Source of the DNA: DASSKW01 sp035690065
Lineage (GTDB): Bacteria; Pseudomonadota; Gammaproteobacteria; Natronospirales; REEB76
NCBI GenBank assembly: GCA_035690065.1
Contig: DASSKW010000091.1
Coordinates: forward strand, 1-22,996
DNA length: 22,996 nucleotides
Direction of reading: 5' to 3'
Below the pieces are notes generated by a model, which was not told where the DNA came from, searched no databases, and was given only the letters and a program-made list of their open reading frames with translations. This document shows, piece by piece, positions 17,058 through 22,996 of this stretch. The position numbers and the translations under genes are program-made. The stretch's first letter is position 1, and each line of letters opens with the position of its first letter.

Positions 17058-17888
17058 ATGAGTTACAAGGGAAAACTGAATTTCGTCGGGCTCACGGACA
17101 AGGGTATGGTGCGTCCCAACAATGAGGACGCATTCGGCACCAGTATTGATACCGGGCTGGTCGTGGTGGCTGACGGCATGGGTGGTTACAAAGCGGGCGA
17201 AGTGGCCAGCGGGATCGCAGTACAGACCATCACCGAATTCGTCGCGAACGGTCTCAAGGACACGCGCAAACGTTCCGGCAGCAGTGAAAGTGGTTACAGC
17301 CACGAAAGCACGCTGTTGCGCAACGCGATCCTCAAGGCCAACGACATCATTTTCCAGACCGCTCAGAGTCAACCCCAGTGCGAGGGCATGGGCACTACCG
17401 TGGTCGCCTGCCTGTTCTACAACAACCGCGTATCGGTCGCGCATGTCGGAGACTCGCGGGTATATCGCATCCGCCACGGCCAGTTCGAGCAGGTCACGGT
17501 TGACCATTCCCTGCTCCAGGAGCTGGTCTCCCGGGGTTTCTATACCCCCGAGGAAGCCCGCAAATCACTCAACAAGAACCTGGTGACAAGGGCGCTCGGC
17601 ATCGAGCCGACCGTTCAAGTGGATGTCCAGGAAGACGTCGTACTGCTGGACGATACCTACCTGTTATGCTCCGATGGACTGCATGACATGGTGGAAGACC
17701 CGGATATTCACTTAACCATCAAGACATTTAGTGCTAACCTTGAAACGGCAGCCCAGCAACTTATAAAGCTGGCGAACGACAATGGCGGTCGGGATAATAT
17801 CTCGGCGGTACTCGCCAGACCGCTGAAATCGTTCGAAGCCCAGAAAGGTTTCTTTGATCGCTTGACGGAATGGTGGTTCTCATCATGA
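17058..17888 (+). CDS. PP2C-family serine/threonine protein phosphatase
   Basis: The 276-residue cytoplasmic protein is a bacterial PPM/PP2C phosphatase (Stp1/PrpC/PppA type), which removes phosphate from Ser/Thr using a metal pair. Motifs in order are VRPNNEDAF (E23, D24), VADGMGG (D39), GMGTTVVA, AHVGDSRVYR (D132), CSDGLHDMV (D206) and GGRDNISAV (D246). All metal ligands are present. Residues about 69-84 form a serine-rich hydrophilic insert (around RKRSGSSESGYSH). The C-terminal tail is short and has no TM helix. It follows the kinase by 14 bases with GAGGG as the ribosome site, and is followed by the FHA gene 58 bases later. Its natural substrate is probably the upstream kinase and/or the FHA protein, by context. 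Confidence 0.95.
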   Translation: MSYKGKLNFVGLTDKGMVRPNNEDAFGTSIDTGLVVVADGMGGYKAGEVASGIAVQTITEFVANGLKDTRKRSGSSESGYSHESTLLRNAILKANDIIFQTAQSQPQCEGMGTTVVACLFYNNRVSVAHVGDSRVYRIRHGQFEQVTVDHSLLQELVSRGFYTPEEARKSLNKNLVTRALGIEPTVQVDVQEDVVLLDDTYLLCSDGLHDMVEDPDIHLTIKTFSANLETAAQQLIKLANDNGGRDNISAVLARPLKSFEAQKGFFDRLTEWWFSS

Positions 17889-17946
17889 TTTTTGAGGCGA
17901 AACCATCACAACAGACCGGAAATGAAACGTATAAAGAGGCAGACCC

Positions 17947-18672
17947 ATGGGCAAGCTGATCTTATCACTGGATAACCAGGAACTCGCGCAATACGAGCTG
18001 GACAAGGAGCGCTATACCATAGGGCGTCTGGCTGACAACGATATCCATGTGGATAACATGGCCGTGAGCGGACATCACGCACTGATCCTGAACATCCTCA
18101 AGGATTCGTTCCTCGAGGATCTCAACAGCACCAACGGCACATACGTCAACGGCAAGTTGGTGAAGAAGCATGCGCTGCAGGACGGCGATGTGATCACCAT
18201 CGGCCGCCACCAGATCAAATACACGAGTGGTCAGGCCAAGGCCGAGGGCGACGCCGACGAATTCGAAAAGACCATGATCATCCGGCCGGGCGCGAAGGCC
18301 CAGGCTGGCACGCCCAGCATGGACAGTGTCAACAAGGCGATTTCCGGCGGCGGGGCCACACCGATCAGCGATGCTCCCAAAGGGGCTGTGCTGCCGCGCG
18401 CTAAACTGCAAGTACTGTCGGGATCCTTCGCCGGCAAGGAACTGGAACTGAACAAGGCACTGACCACCCTGGGGCGCCCCGGCGTGCAGGTCGCCGCCGT
18501 CACCCGCCGTGCCGATGGATTCTTCATCGTGCACGTGGAAAGCGGTTCAGGTCAGGGCTTCCCGACTGTGAATGGCAAAGACATCGGCGCGCAGGCACAG
18601 AAACTCAATGACAACGACGTCATCGAACTGGCCAGCGTCAAGATGGGTTTCTATTCGATGCCGAACGGCTGA
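17947..18672 (+). CDS. Two-FHA-domain phosphothreonine reader protein
   Basis: The 241-residue soluble protein has a canonical FHA domain (residues 1-95). G26-R27, S41, H44 and the N63-G64 turn in NSTNGTYVNG are all present, so it should bind phosphothreonine. A linker with FEKTMII (T109) and a Gly/Ala/Pro-rich stretch leads to a second FHA-like domain (about 151-238). This keeps G176-R177 and VNG (208-210), but its S-x-x-H position reads T186-R-R-A189. Phosphopeptide binding by the second domain is therefore doubtful. The ATG has AGAGG about 8 bases upstream. It is the last gene of the kinase-phosphatase-FHA cassette, followed by a terminator. It is the likely phospho-dependent output or feedback partner of the kinase; downstream partners are not in the window. 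Confidence 0.9.
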   Translation: MGKLILSLDNQELAQYELDKERYTIGRLADNDIHVDNMAVSGHHALILNILKDSFLEDLNSTNGTYVNGKLVKKHALQDGDVITIGRHQIKYTSGQAKAEGDADEFEKTMIIRPGAKAQAGTPSMDSVNKAISGGGATPISDAPKGAVLPRAKLQVLSGSFAGKELELNKALTTLGRPGVQVAAVTRRADGFFIVHVESGSGQGFPTVNGKDIGAQAQKLNDNDVIELASVKMGFYSMPNG

Positions 18673-18699
18673 TACCCTGCAAGAACAGGTTTCCGCTGT

Positions 18700-19815
18700 C
18701 TACACACCCGCCGCTGATACGGCGGGTGTTTCATTTTCATCCACGATGCTGAACTTCACCCGCTGGGTGACGCCACACAACAGTTCGTAGGGAATCGTAT
18801 CTGCAGCTTGCGCCACCTGCTCCACCGGTAACGACGGCCCCCAGAGCAACACCGGATCGCCGACTGCTGCATCGCGTACCGTGCGCAGATCCACCGCGAC
18901 CATGTCCATCGACACTCGCCCGACAAGCTGGACGGGTTGATCCTTGACTCGCACCGGCGTGCCGTTCGGTGCATGACGCGGATAGCCATCGCCGTAACCG
19001 ATGGCAGCGATGCCGATGGTCATCGCTTCCGGTGCCACCCAGGCCCCGCCATAACCTACCGCTTCACCCTTTTGCAGGTGCCGGATCGCGATTAATTCCG
19101 TGCACATCGTCATCACCGGCAACAGGCCCTCATCTGCGCCGCAACGTTCCGCGAACGGCGATACACCATAGAGCAGGATACCCGGCCGTACCCAGTCCAC
19201 ATGGCTATCAGACCAGGCCAGGATACCTGCGGAATTGGCGATACTGCGCTCGACGTCGATACCAGCGGTGGTCTCGGCGAAGGTCTGGAGTTGTTGTGGG
19301 GTACGTGGCGATGCCGTGTCGTCAGCACAGGCGAGATGGGTCATCAGGCGTACCGATCCTCGCACTGCGTTCGCAGCCGACAATCTTTGCCATGCGGCAC
19401 GCGCCTGAGCGAGCGGGAAACCCAGACGATTCATGCCACTGTCCACTTTCAACCAGACGCCGAGGGCATGTTGCAGGCGGCTGGCTTCGATCAGCGCAAG
19501 CTGACCGGCTTCATGCACCACCACTTCACAACCATTGCGTACGGCTTCATCCAGTTCGTCGGCACCGAACACGCCTTCCAGCAACACGATGGGATGGGCA
19601 AGGCCTGCACGCCGGATCTCCAGCGCTTCGTCGAGACTGGCGACAGCGAAAGCATCCGTCTCGCTCAGTGCTCGCGCAACAGCAGTGATGCCGTGGCCGT
19701 AAGCATTCGCTTTGACTACCGCCATGATCCTGGAATGCGGGGCGATCTCACGAACCCGTCGCAGGTTGTGACGCAAGGCAGCGAGGTTGATGACGGCCCC
19801 GGTGGCCCGGCTCAC
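18700..19815 (-). CDS. alr: Alanine racemase
   Basis: Alr interconverts L- and D-alanine for peptidoglycan using PLP. The 371-residue protein has the PLP lysine in VVKANAYGHG (K35), the substrate-site VDSGMNRLGF, the second catalytic base Y255 in AVGYGGAW, and the C-terminal GRVSMDM. It starts with GTG, which overlaps the dnaB stop as GTGA, so translation is coupled to dnaB. The last codons and the stop coincide with the terminator hairpin of the opposite-strand FHA gene. alr is convergent with the signalling cassette. Active-site residues are complete and the length is typical. Confidence 0.97.
   Translation of the reverse strand: MSRATGAVINLAALRHNLRRVREIAPHSRIMAVVKANAYGHGITAVARALSETDAFAVASLDEALEIRRAGLAHPIVLLEGVFGADELDEAVRNGCEVVVHEAGQLALIEASRLQHALGVWLKVDSGMNRLGFPLAQARAAWQRLSAANAVRGSVRLMTHLACADDTASPRTPQQLQTFAETTAGIDVERSIANSAGILAWSDSHVDWVRPGILLYGVSPFAERCGADEGLLPVMTMCTELIAIRHLQKGEAVGYGGAWVAPEAMTIGIAAIGYGDGYPRHAPNGTPVRVKDQPVQLVGRVSMDMVAVDLRTVRDAAVGDPVLLWGPSLPVEQVAQAADTIPYELLCGVTQRVKFSIVDENETPAVSAAGV
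18704..18737 (+). terminator. Intrinsic terminator of the kinase-phosphatase-FHA operon
   Basis: ACACCCGCC (18704-18712), an 8-base loop, then GGCGGGTGT (18721-18729) form a perfect 9-bp stem followed by TTCATTTT. It begins 32 bases after the FHA stop and lies inside the 3' end of alr. No T-tract is present on the minus side, so it works rightward only. Confidence 0.85.
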
Positions 19816-21209
19816 ATGTAACCCCCGGAATCTTCGGAGATATAATTCTCGAAGCGCGTGAACCTGCCAAGGAACGTAGTCCTGACTTCCCCGATCGGAC
19901 CATTACGCTGTTTGCCGATGATGATGTCGGCAGTCCCCTTGTGCGGACTATCCTTGTCATAGACTTCATCGCGATAGATGAACACGATCACGTCGGCGTC
20001 CTGTTCGATGGAGCCTGATTCACGCAGATCGGACATGATCGGACGCTTGTCGGGACGCGAATCCACGCTGCGGTTCAACTGCGAGAGCGCGATCACGGGA
20101 ATCTGCAATTCCTTGGCCAAGGATTTCAAACTGCGACAGATCTCGGAAATCTCGGTGGCGCGATTCTCACGCGTCCCGGGCACCTGCATGAGCTGCAGGT
20201 AATCCACCACCAACAGACCGAGGTCGTGTTCGCGCTTGAGACGTCGGGCCCGTGCGCGCAACTCGGTCGGTGTCAATGCACCGGTATCGTCGATGAACAT
20301 CGGCGCTTTCGACATGATCGAGATCGCGGAACTCACTCGCTGCCAATCTTCCGGATCCAGCCTGCCGGTACGGATCTTCTGTTGATCGATACGGCCCAGC
20401 GAGGAGATCAGACGCATCGCCAATTGCTCGCCGGACATTTCCATACTGAACACGGCGGTCGGCACCGGATTCTCCGGCTTGCAGGCGCTGTATTCCGCGA
20501 TGTTCATGGCGAAGGCGGTCTTGCCCATCGAGGGGCGCCCGGCGATGATGATCAGGTCTCCGGGCTGCAAGCCGGTCGTCATCTCGTCAAATTTGTCGAT
20601 GCCGCTCGACAATCCGGTAACCGGGCTGTTGGCATGCATCAACGCATCCAGCCGATCTACAGTACGAGATAGCAGCTCGCTGACCCGGACGAAACTGCGC
20701 TGCATGCGTCCGCCGCGTTCGGCGATATCGAAGACCTGGCGCTCGGCAAAATCCAGCAGTTCCGCCGTACCGCGGCCCTCGGGACGGAACGCCGCATCGG
20801 CAAGTTCGCCGCCGACGCGGATCAGCTGACGCAGTACCGAGCGCTCGCGCACGATATCGGCATAAGCGCGCACGTTGGCAGCAGTCGGGGTATCACGCGC
20901 GAGGGTCGCGAGATAGGCCAAGCCACCGGCCTGTTCCAGCAGATTGCGGCCTTGCAACCATTCGGCCAGCGTGACGGCATCGAACGGGGTGTCATGCTCG
21001 GTGAGTTCGATGATGGCGCGGAACAGGAGCCGGTGATCCTGGCGATAGAAATCGTCTTCGGTCAGTCGATCCGCGACCTGTTCCCAGGTAGCGTTGTCCA
21101 GCATCAAACCGCCCAGCACTGCCTGTTCCGCTTCCACGGAATGTGGCGGCACGCGCATGGCCTCGATGGCCGATGCGGAGGGATCAAACGATTTGACGGC
21201 TCCCGGCAT
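19812..21209 (-). CDS. dnaB: Replicative DNA helicase DnaB
   Basis: DnaB is the hexameric 5'-3' helicase at the replication fork. The 465-residue protein has the N-terminal primase-interacting domain starting at VPPHSVEAEQAVLGGLML (about residues 20-37). The RecA-like domain has Walker A GRPSMGKTA (224-232), Walker B LLVVDYLQLM, SQLNRSVDSRPDKRP and LRESGSIEQDADVI. No intein or insertion interrupts it. The ATG at 21209 has no strong ribosome site; a second ATG at residue 18 is possible, but its purine tract is too close. It has its own promoter after the rplI terminator and overlaps alr by 4 bases. Confidence 0.97.
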   Translation of the reverse strand: MPGAVKSFDPSASAIEAMRVPPHSVEAEQAVLGGLMLDNATWEQVADRLTEDDFYRQDHRLLFRAIIELTEHDTPFDAVTLAEWLQGRNLLEQAGGLAYLATLARDTPTAANVRAYADIVRERSVLRQLIRVGGELADAAFRPEGRGTAELLDFAERQVFDIAERGGRMQRSFVRVSELLSRTVDRLDALMHANSPVTGLSSGIDKFDEMTTGLQPGDLIIIAGRPSMGKTAFAMNIAEYSACKPENPVPTAVFSMEMSGEQLAMRLISSLGRIDQQKIRTGRLDPEDWQRVSSAISIMSKAPMFIDDTGALTPTELRARARRLKREHDLGLLVVDYLQLMQVPGTRENRATEISEICRSLKSLAKELQIPVIALSQLNRSVDSRPDKRPIMSDLRESGSIEQDADVIVFIYRDEVYDKDSPHKGTADIIIGKQRNGPIGEVRTTFLGRFTRFENYISEDSGGYM

Positions 21210-21238
21210 TTGATTGGATCGCTGGCTGGTGAAAGAAG

Positions 21239-21267
21239 ACTCTAAGCGAGGTGCCGATCACTGGCAA
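21239..21267 (-). promoter_or_regulatory. Candidate sigma-70 promoter of dnaB-alr
   Basis: On the minus strand the -35 is TTGCCA (21262-21267, 5 of 6 matches) and the -10 is TAGAGT (21239-21244, 4 of 6), 17 bases apart. The predicted start is near 21232, about 23 bases before the dnaB ATG. It lies downstream of the rplI terminator, as needed for independent transcription. Confidence 0.55.
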
Positions 21268-21306
21268 GCCGCTTTGCCGGGAGCCGCGCAGTTGCTGAGG
21301 CTCCTG

Positions 21307-21336
21307 AAAACAAACGCGGGAGCCGAAGCTCCCGCG
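21307..21336 (-). terminator. Intrinsic terminator of rpsF-rpsR-rplI
   Basis: On the minus strand CGCGGGAGC-TTCG-GCTCCCGCG forms a perfect 9-bp stem capped by a stable UUCG tetraloop and followed by TTTGTTTT. It begins 26 bases after the rplI stop. Confidence 0.9.
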
Positions 21337-21362
21337 CGCAGGCTGGTCAAAAAACAACCAGC

Positions 21363-21812
21363 TTATTCTTCGGCAACCACCACCACCGTGACTTCGACAT
21401 TCACGTCGGTGTGCAGATGCAGCTCCACCTTGTGCTCGCCGGCGACCCGGATCGGGCCCTGCGGCATGCGCACTTCCTTGCGCTCGATCTTGAAGCCCGC
21501 AGCGGTGAACGCTTCCGCGATATCCACGGTGCCGACTGACCCGAACAGCTTGCCTTCCTGGCCGGCCTTGGCGTTGATGGTCACGCTCTTGCCTTCCAGT
21601 TCGGCCCTGCGTGCGTTCGCACTGGTGAAATGATCGGCAGCGGCTTTCTCGAGTTCAGCGCGACGCTGCTCGAACTCTGCGATGTTGAGTGCAGTGGCAG
21701 CCTTGGCTTTGCCCTGCGGGATCAGAAAATTACGGCCATAGCCCGGCTTGACCTTGACCTTATCGCCCAGGTTACCGAGGTTATCGACCTTCTGCAGCAG
21801 AATGACTTCCAT
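21363..21812 (-). CDS. rplI: 50S ribosomal protein L9 (bL9)
   Basis: This 149-residue protein is bL9, the elongated L1-stalk-base protein that helps maintain reading frame. MEVILLQKVDNLGNLGDKVKVKPGYGRNFLIP-type N-terminus (residues 1-32) is canonical. A long helix (about 42-75) and a C-terminal domain with GKLFGSVGTVDIAEA and the family-type HLHTDVNVEVTV end follow. The ATG has AGGAG 8 bases upstream. It starts 16 bases after rpsR and is the last gene of the operon. Confidence 0.98.
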   Translation of the reverse strand: MEVILLQKVDNLGNLGDKVKVKPGYGRNFLIPQGKAKAATALNIAEFEQRRAELEKAAADHFTSANARRAELEGKSVTINAKAGQEGKLFGSVGTVDIAEAFTAAGFKIERKEVRMPQGPIRVAGEHKVELHLHTDVNVEVTVVVVAEE

Positions 21813-21828
21813 GGGTAGCTCTCCTGCC

Positions 21829-22053
21829 TCAGTGCTGATCGGTGTACGGCAAGAGCGCCAGGAACCGCGCGCGCTTTACCGCAAGTGACAATTGACGCTG
21901 GTAGAACGAACGCGTGCCGGTAATGCGGCTCGGGACGATCTTGCCGGTCTCGGTGATGTAGGCCTTCAAAGTGGCTAGATCCTTGTAGTCGATCTGCTCG
22001 ACGTTCTCGGCCGTGAAACGGCAGAACTTGCGACGACGGAAAAAACGTGACAT
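21829..22053 (-). CDS. rpsR: 30S ribosomal protein S18 (bS18)
   Basis: This 74-residue protein is bS18, which binds 16S rRNA as a dimer with S6. It has the canonical MSRFFRRRKFCRF start, YKDLATLKAYITETGKIVPSR-type core (about residues 23-43), and RQLSLAVKRARFLALLPYT near the end. GAGGAT serves as the ribosome site. It starts 27 bases after rpsF and 16 bases before rplI. There is no priB between rpsF and rpsR, unlike E. coli. Confidence 0.98.
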   Translation of the reverse strand: MSRFFRRRKFCRFTAENVEQIDYKDLATLKAYITETGKIVPSRITGTRSFYQRQLSLAVKRARFLALLPYTDQH

Positions 22054-22080
22054 TGGGTTATCCTCGATTCGGTGCTGTGA

Positions 22081-22509
22081 TTATTCGGCTTCGGCGCGTA
22101 CGTCATCGTCCGATCCGCGGTCGTCATCGTCCGCATCACGGTCGTCGCTGCCAAAACGCTCGGCGCGATCTTCGCGCTCTTCCTTCTCGTCCTTCGGCTT
22201 GATCAGGGGAGAAGGCTCGGTGAACGCGCGATCGCAACGGATCACCATGTGACGCAGCACGGCGTCGTTGAAACGGAAAGCACCGATCAGCTCGTCGAGG
22301 GTAGCCTGGCCGCACTCGATGTTCATGAGTACGTAGTGGGCCTTGTGCATCTTGGTGATCGGGAAAGCCAGCTGGCGGCGGCCCCAGTCTTCCAGGCGGT
22401 GGATATGGCCGCCTTCGGCCTCGATCATCGAGCGGTAGCGCTCGGTCATCGCGGGGACCTGTTCACTCTGGTCAGGGTGGACCAGAAACACGACTTCATA
22501 GTGTCTCAA
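22081..22509 (-). CDS. rpsF: 30S ribosomal protein S6 (bS6)
   Basis: This 142-residue protein is bS6. RHYEVVFLVHPDQSEQVPAM opens the fold, and GGHIHRLEDWGRRQLAFPI and KAHYVLMNIECG complete it. The start is a TTG at 22509, with AAGGAG exactly 6 bases upstream, giving the E. coli-like N-terminus MRHYE. An ATG at 22557 is in frame but would add 16 unrelated residues. The last 40 or so residues form a highly charged tail, rich in D, R and E, ending AEAE. In E. coli the S6 C-terminus is extended with glutamates by RimK, and this tail could be a similar target. It is the first gene of rpsF-rpsR-rplI. Confidence 0.96.
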   Translation of the reverse strand: MRHYEVVFLVHPDQSEQVPAMTERYRSMIEAEGGHIHRLEDWGRRQLAFPITKMHKAHYVLMNIECGQATLDELIGAFRFNDAVLRHMVIRCDRAFTEPSPLIKPKDEKEEREDRAERFGSDDRDADDDDRGSDDDVRAEAE

Positions 22510-22515
22510 CGTAAG

Positions 22516-22521
22516 CTCCTT
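22516..22521 (-). promoter_or_regulatory. rpsF Shine-Dalgarno deciding a TTG start
   Basis: AAGGAG on the minus strand ends 6 bases before the TTG at 22509. No comparable site serves the in-frame ATG at 22557, so the TTG is chosen. Confidence 0.75.
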
Positions 22522-22532
22522 AAGGACTGATG

Positions 22533-22555
22533 GCTCCCCGTCATGGCGGTGGAGC
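22533..22555 (-). promoter_or_regulatory. Candidate S6:S18 autoregulatory leader hairpin
   Basis: In the rpsF leader, minus strand, GCTCC-A-CCG-CCATGA-CGG-GGAGC folds as two stems (5 bp and 3 bp) with a single-base bulge. It lies 23 bases before the rpsF start. The S6:S18 complex is known to bind its own mRNA through a conserved hairpin containing CCG, which mimics its 16S site. Matching this hairpin to that motif is an inference from position and the CCG element. Confidence 0.4.
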
Positions 22556-22586
22556 AAGGCCCCCGGACAGGGCCGGGAGGGCGCGC

Positions 22587-22615
22587 ATTATGCCGGAAGC
22601 GGGGGGAACGTGCAA
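22587..22615 (-). promoter_or_regulatory. Candidate sigma-70 promoter of rpsF-rpsR-rplI
   Basis: On the minus strand the -35 is TTGCAC (22610-22615) and the -10 is CATAAT (22587-22592, 5 of 6 matches), 17 bases apart. The discriminator is GC-rich (GCGCGC). The leader would be about 70 bases and contain the candidate S6:S18 hairpin. Confidence 0.55.
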
Positions 22616-22682
22616 ATTCAGCAACTTAGGGAATTACCGCCAGCCCGTCAGGGGTGCAGATTGGGCAGGATGCCCCTCGTTT

Positions 22683-22709
22683 CGTCATTCCTGCGGAAGC
22701 AGGAATCCA
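22683..22709. repeat. REP-like hairpin, copy 1
   Basis: CGTC, then ATTCCTGC-GGAA-GCAGGAAT (22687-22706), then CCA. It is a perfect 8-bp stem with a GGAA loop. This resembles the widespread proteobacterial palindromic repeat ATTCC-N-GGAAT seen in intergenic regions. No RAYT transposase is in the window. Confidence 0.65.
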
Positions 22710-22755
22710 CCTTGCTCCCTCTCCCTCCGTGAGCGACCGCCAGGATGGCGGAAGC

Positions 22756-22782
22756 CCCGGAAACGCAGGAGCAGTTTCCGGG
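22756..22782. repeat. Inverted repeat with 9-bp arms
   Basis: CCCGGAAAC, 9 bases, then GTTTCCGGG is perfect. The following AGCTGGAATCCA (22787-22798) resembles the right arm of the REP-like units, suggesting a third, decayed copy. Confidence 0.5.
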
Positions 22783-22812
22783 AAAAGCTGGAATCCATCT
22801 TCCTCCCTACCC

Positions 22813-22839
22813 CGTCACCCCGGCGGAAGCCGGGGTCCA
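22813..22839. repeat. REP-like hairpin, copy 2
   Basis: CGTC, then ACCCCGGC-GGAA-GCCGGGGT (22817-22836), then CCA. It has the same layout, loop and flanks as copy 1, but three stem base pairs differ and all are compensated. Confidence 0.65.
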
Positions 22840-22899
22840 GTCCAAAAGGTGCGACCTCCGGTCGCGGCAATTTCTTGCGGGTTCCCGCACCCGCGGCCG

Positions 22900-22933
22900 G
22901 GGTCCTTTCCTTGAACGAGCAAGGAAAGGACCC
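22900..22933. repeat. Long perfect inverted repeat, 14-bp arms
   Basis: GGGTCCTTTCCTTG (22900-22913), a 6-base loop AACGAG, then CAAGGAAAGGACCC (22920-22933). It has no T-tract on either side and no gene beside it inside the window. It could be a dispersed repeat or mobile-element remnant, or a factor-dependent terminator. Confidence 0.6.
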
Positions 22934-22966
22934 AAAGGAACTCGCCCCGGAGATAACGCACGTGCC

Positions 22967-22996
22967 TGAAATCGAACCGGGGACGCTTCGATTTCA
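22967..22996. repeat. Inverted repeat with 10-bp arms at the window edge
   Basis: TGAAATCGAA (22967-22976), 10 bases, then TTCGATTTCA (22987-22996) is perfect and reaches the last base of the window, so it may extend further. Confidence 0.5.

Larger units (their letters stand above)
22616..22996. other. Gene-free repeat-rich segment
   Basis: No gene is supported in this stretch. It contains at least seven short inverted repeats, listed separately where long. Two smaller ones are GCGACC-tcc-GGTCGC (22851-22865) and TGCGGG-tt-CCCGCA (22876-22889). None is followed by a T-tract. The segment separates the rpsF promoter from whatever lies beyond the window. Confidence 0.6.

Noticed and set aside
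14395..18672. Assignment of the kinase/phosphatase/FHA trio to a type VI secretion system
   Set aside because: No Tss or other secretion genes are in the window, and the CHASE2 sensor differs from PpkA.
22960..22996. A T-arm-like string (GGTTCGATT on the minus strand) suggesting a tRNA end
   Set aside because: The T-stem has a mismatch, no acceptor stem or CCA follows, and the bases are explained by the 10-bp inverted repeat. Sequence beyond the window would be needed.
22683..22996. A CRISPR array, because of several palindromic units
   Set aside because: Units differ in sequence and spacing, there are no regular unique spacers, and no cas genes are present.

Overview
The window is a chromosomal, housekeeping-rich segment of a moderately GC-rich gammaproteobacterium. 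The evidence is gene order: ypjD and corB divergent from the ffh side; rpsP-rimM-trmD-rplS; rpsF-rpsR-rplI followed by dnaB and alr; and a 67K-type SppA. Genus cannot be fixed by reading alone. No phage, insertion sequence, CRISPR array, rRNA or convincing tRNA is visible.

Region 1 (3-5146, minus strand) is a tight probable operon: an exported TPR-like protein, a group II PLP-dependent decarboxylase, then signal peptide peptidase SppA. An intrinsic terminator sits just upstream of it and ends the next operon.

Region 2 (5164-7429, minus strand) is the ribosomal/tRNA-modification operon rpsP-rimM-trmD-rplS, with a readable promoter and terminator.

Region 3 (7496-10562, minus strand) holds uppP (undecaprenyl-pyrophosphate phosphatase), ffh (SRP GTPase) and a metallo-beta-lactamase-fold protein resembling class II cyclic-nucleotide phosphodiesterases.

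Region 4 (10697-12848, plus strand) is ypjD (CcsA-type membrane protein) and corB (CNNM/CBS/CorC transporter-like protein). corB converges on radA (12857-14215, minus).

Region 5 (14395-18672, plus strand) is the most distinctive part: a three-gene phospho-signalling cassette. It encodes a CHASE2 sensor Ser/Thr kinase, a PP2C phosphatase and a two-FHA-domain protein. It ends in a strong terminator embedded in the 3' end of the convergent alr gene. The kinase linker and the FHA protein share short T-x-I-(L/M/I) motifs that fit FHA phosphothreonine preferences, suggesting a self-contained kinase/phosphatase/reader switch. The cassette lies in opposite orientation between radA and alr-dnaB.

Region 6 (18700-22509, minus strand) is rpsF-rpsR-rplI (own promoter, candidate autoregulatory leader hairpin, UUCG-loop terminator), then dnaB with its own promoter, and alr translationally coupled to dnaB by a GTGA overlap.

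Region 7 (about 22620-22996) has no gene. It is a cluster of short inverted repeats, including two REP-like hairpins with compensatory stem changes.
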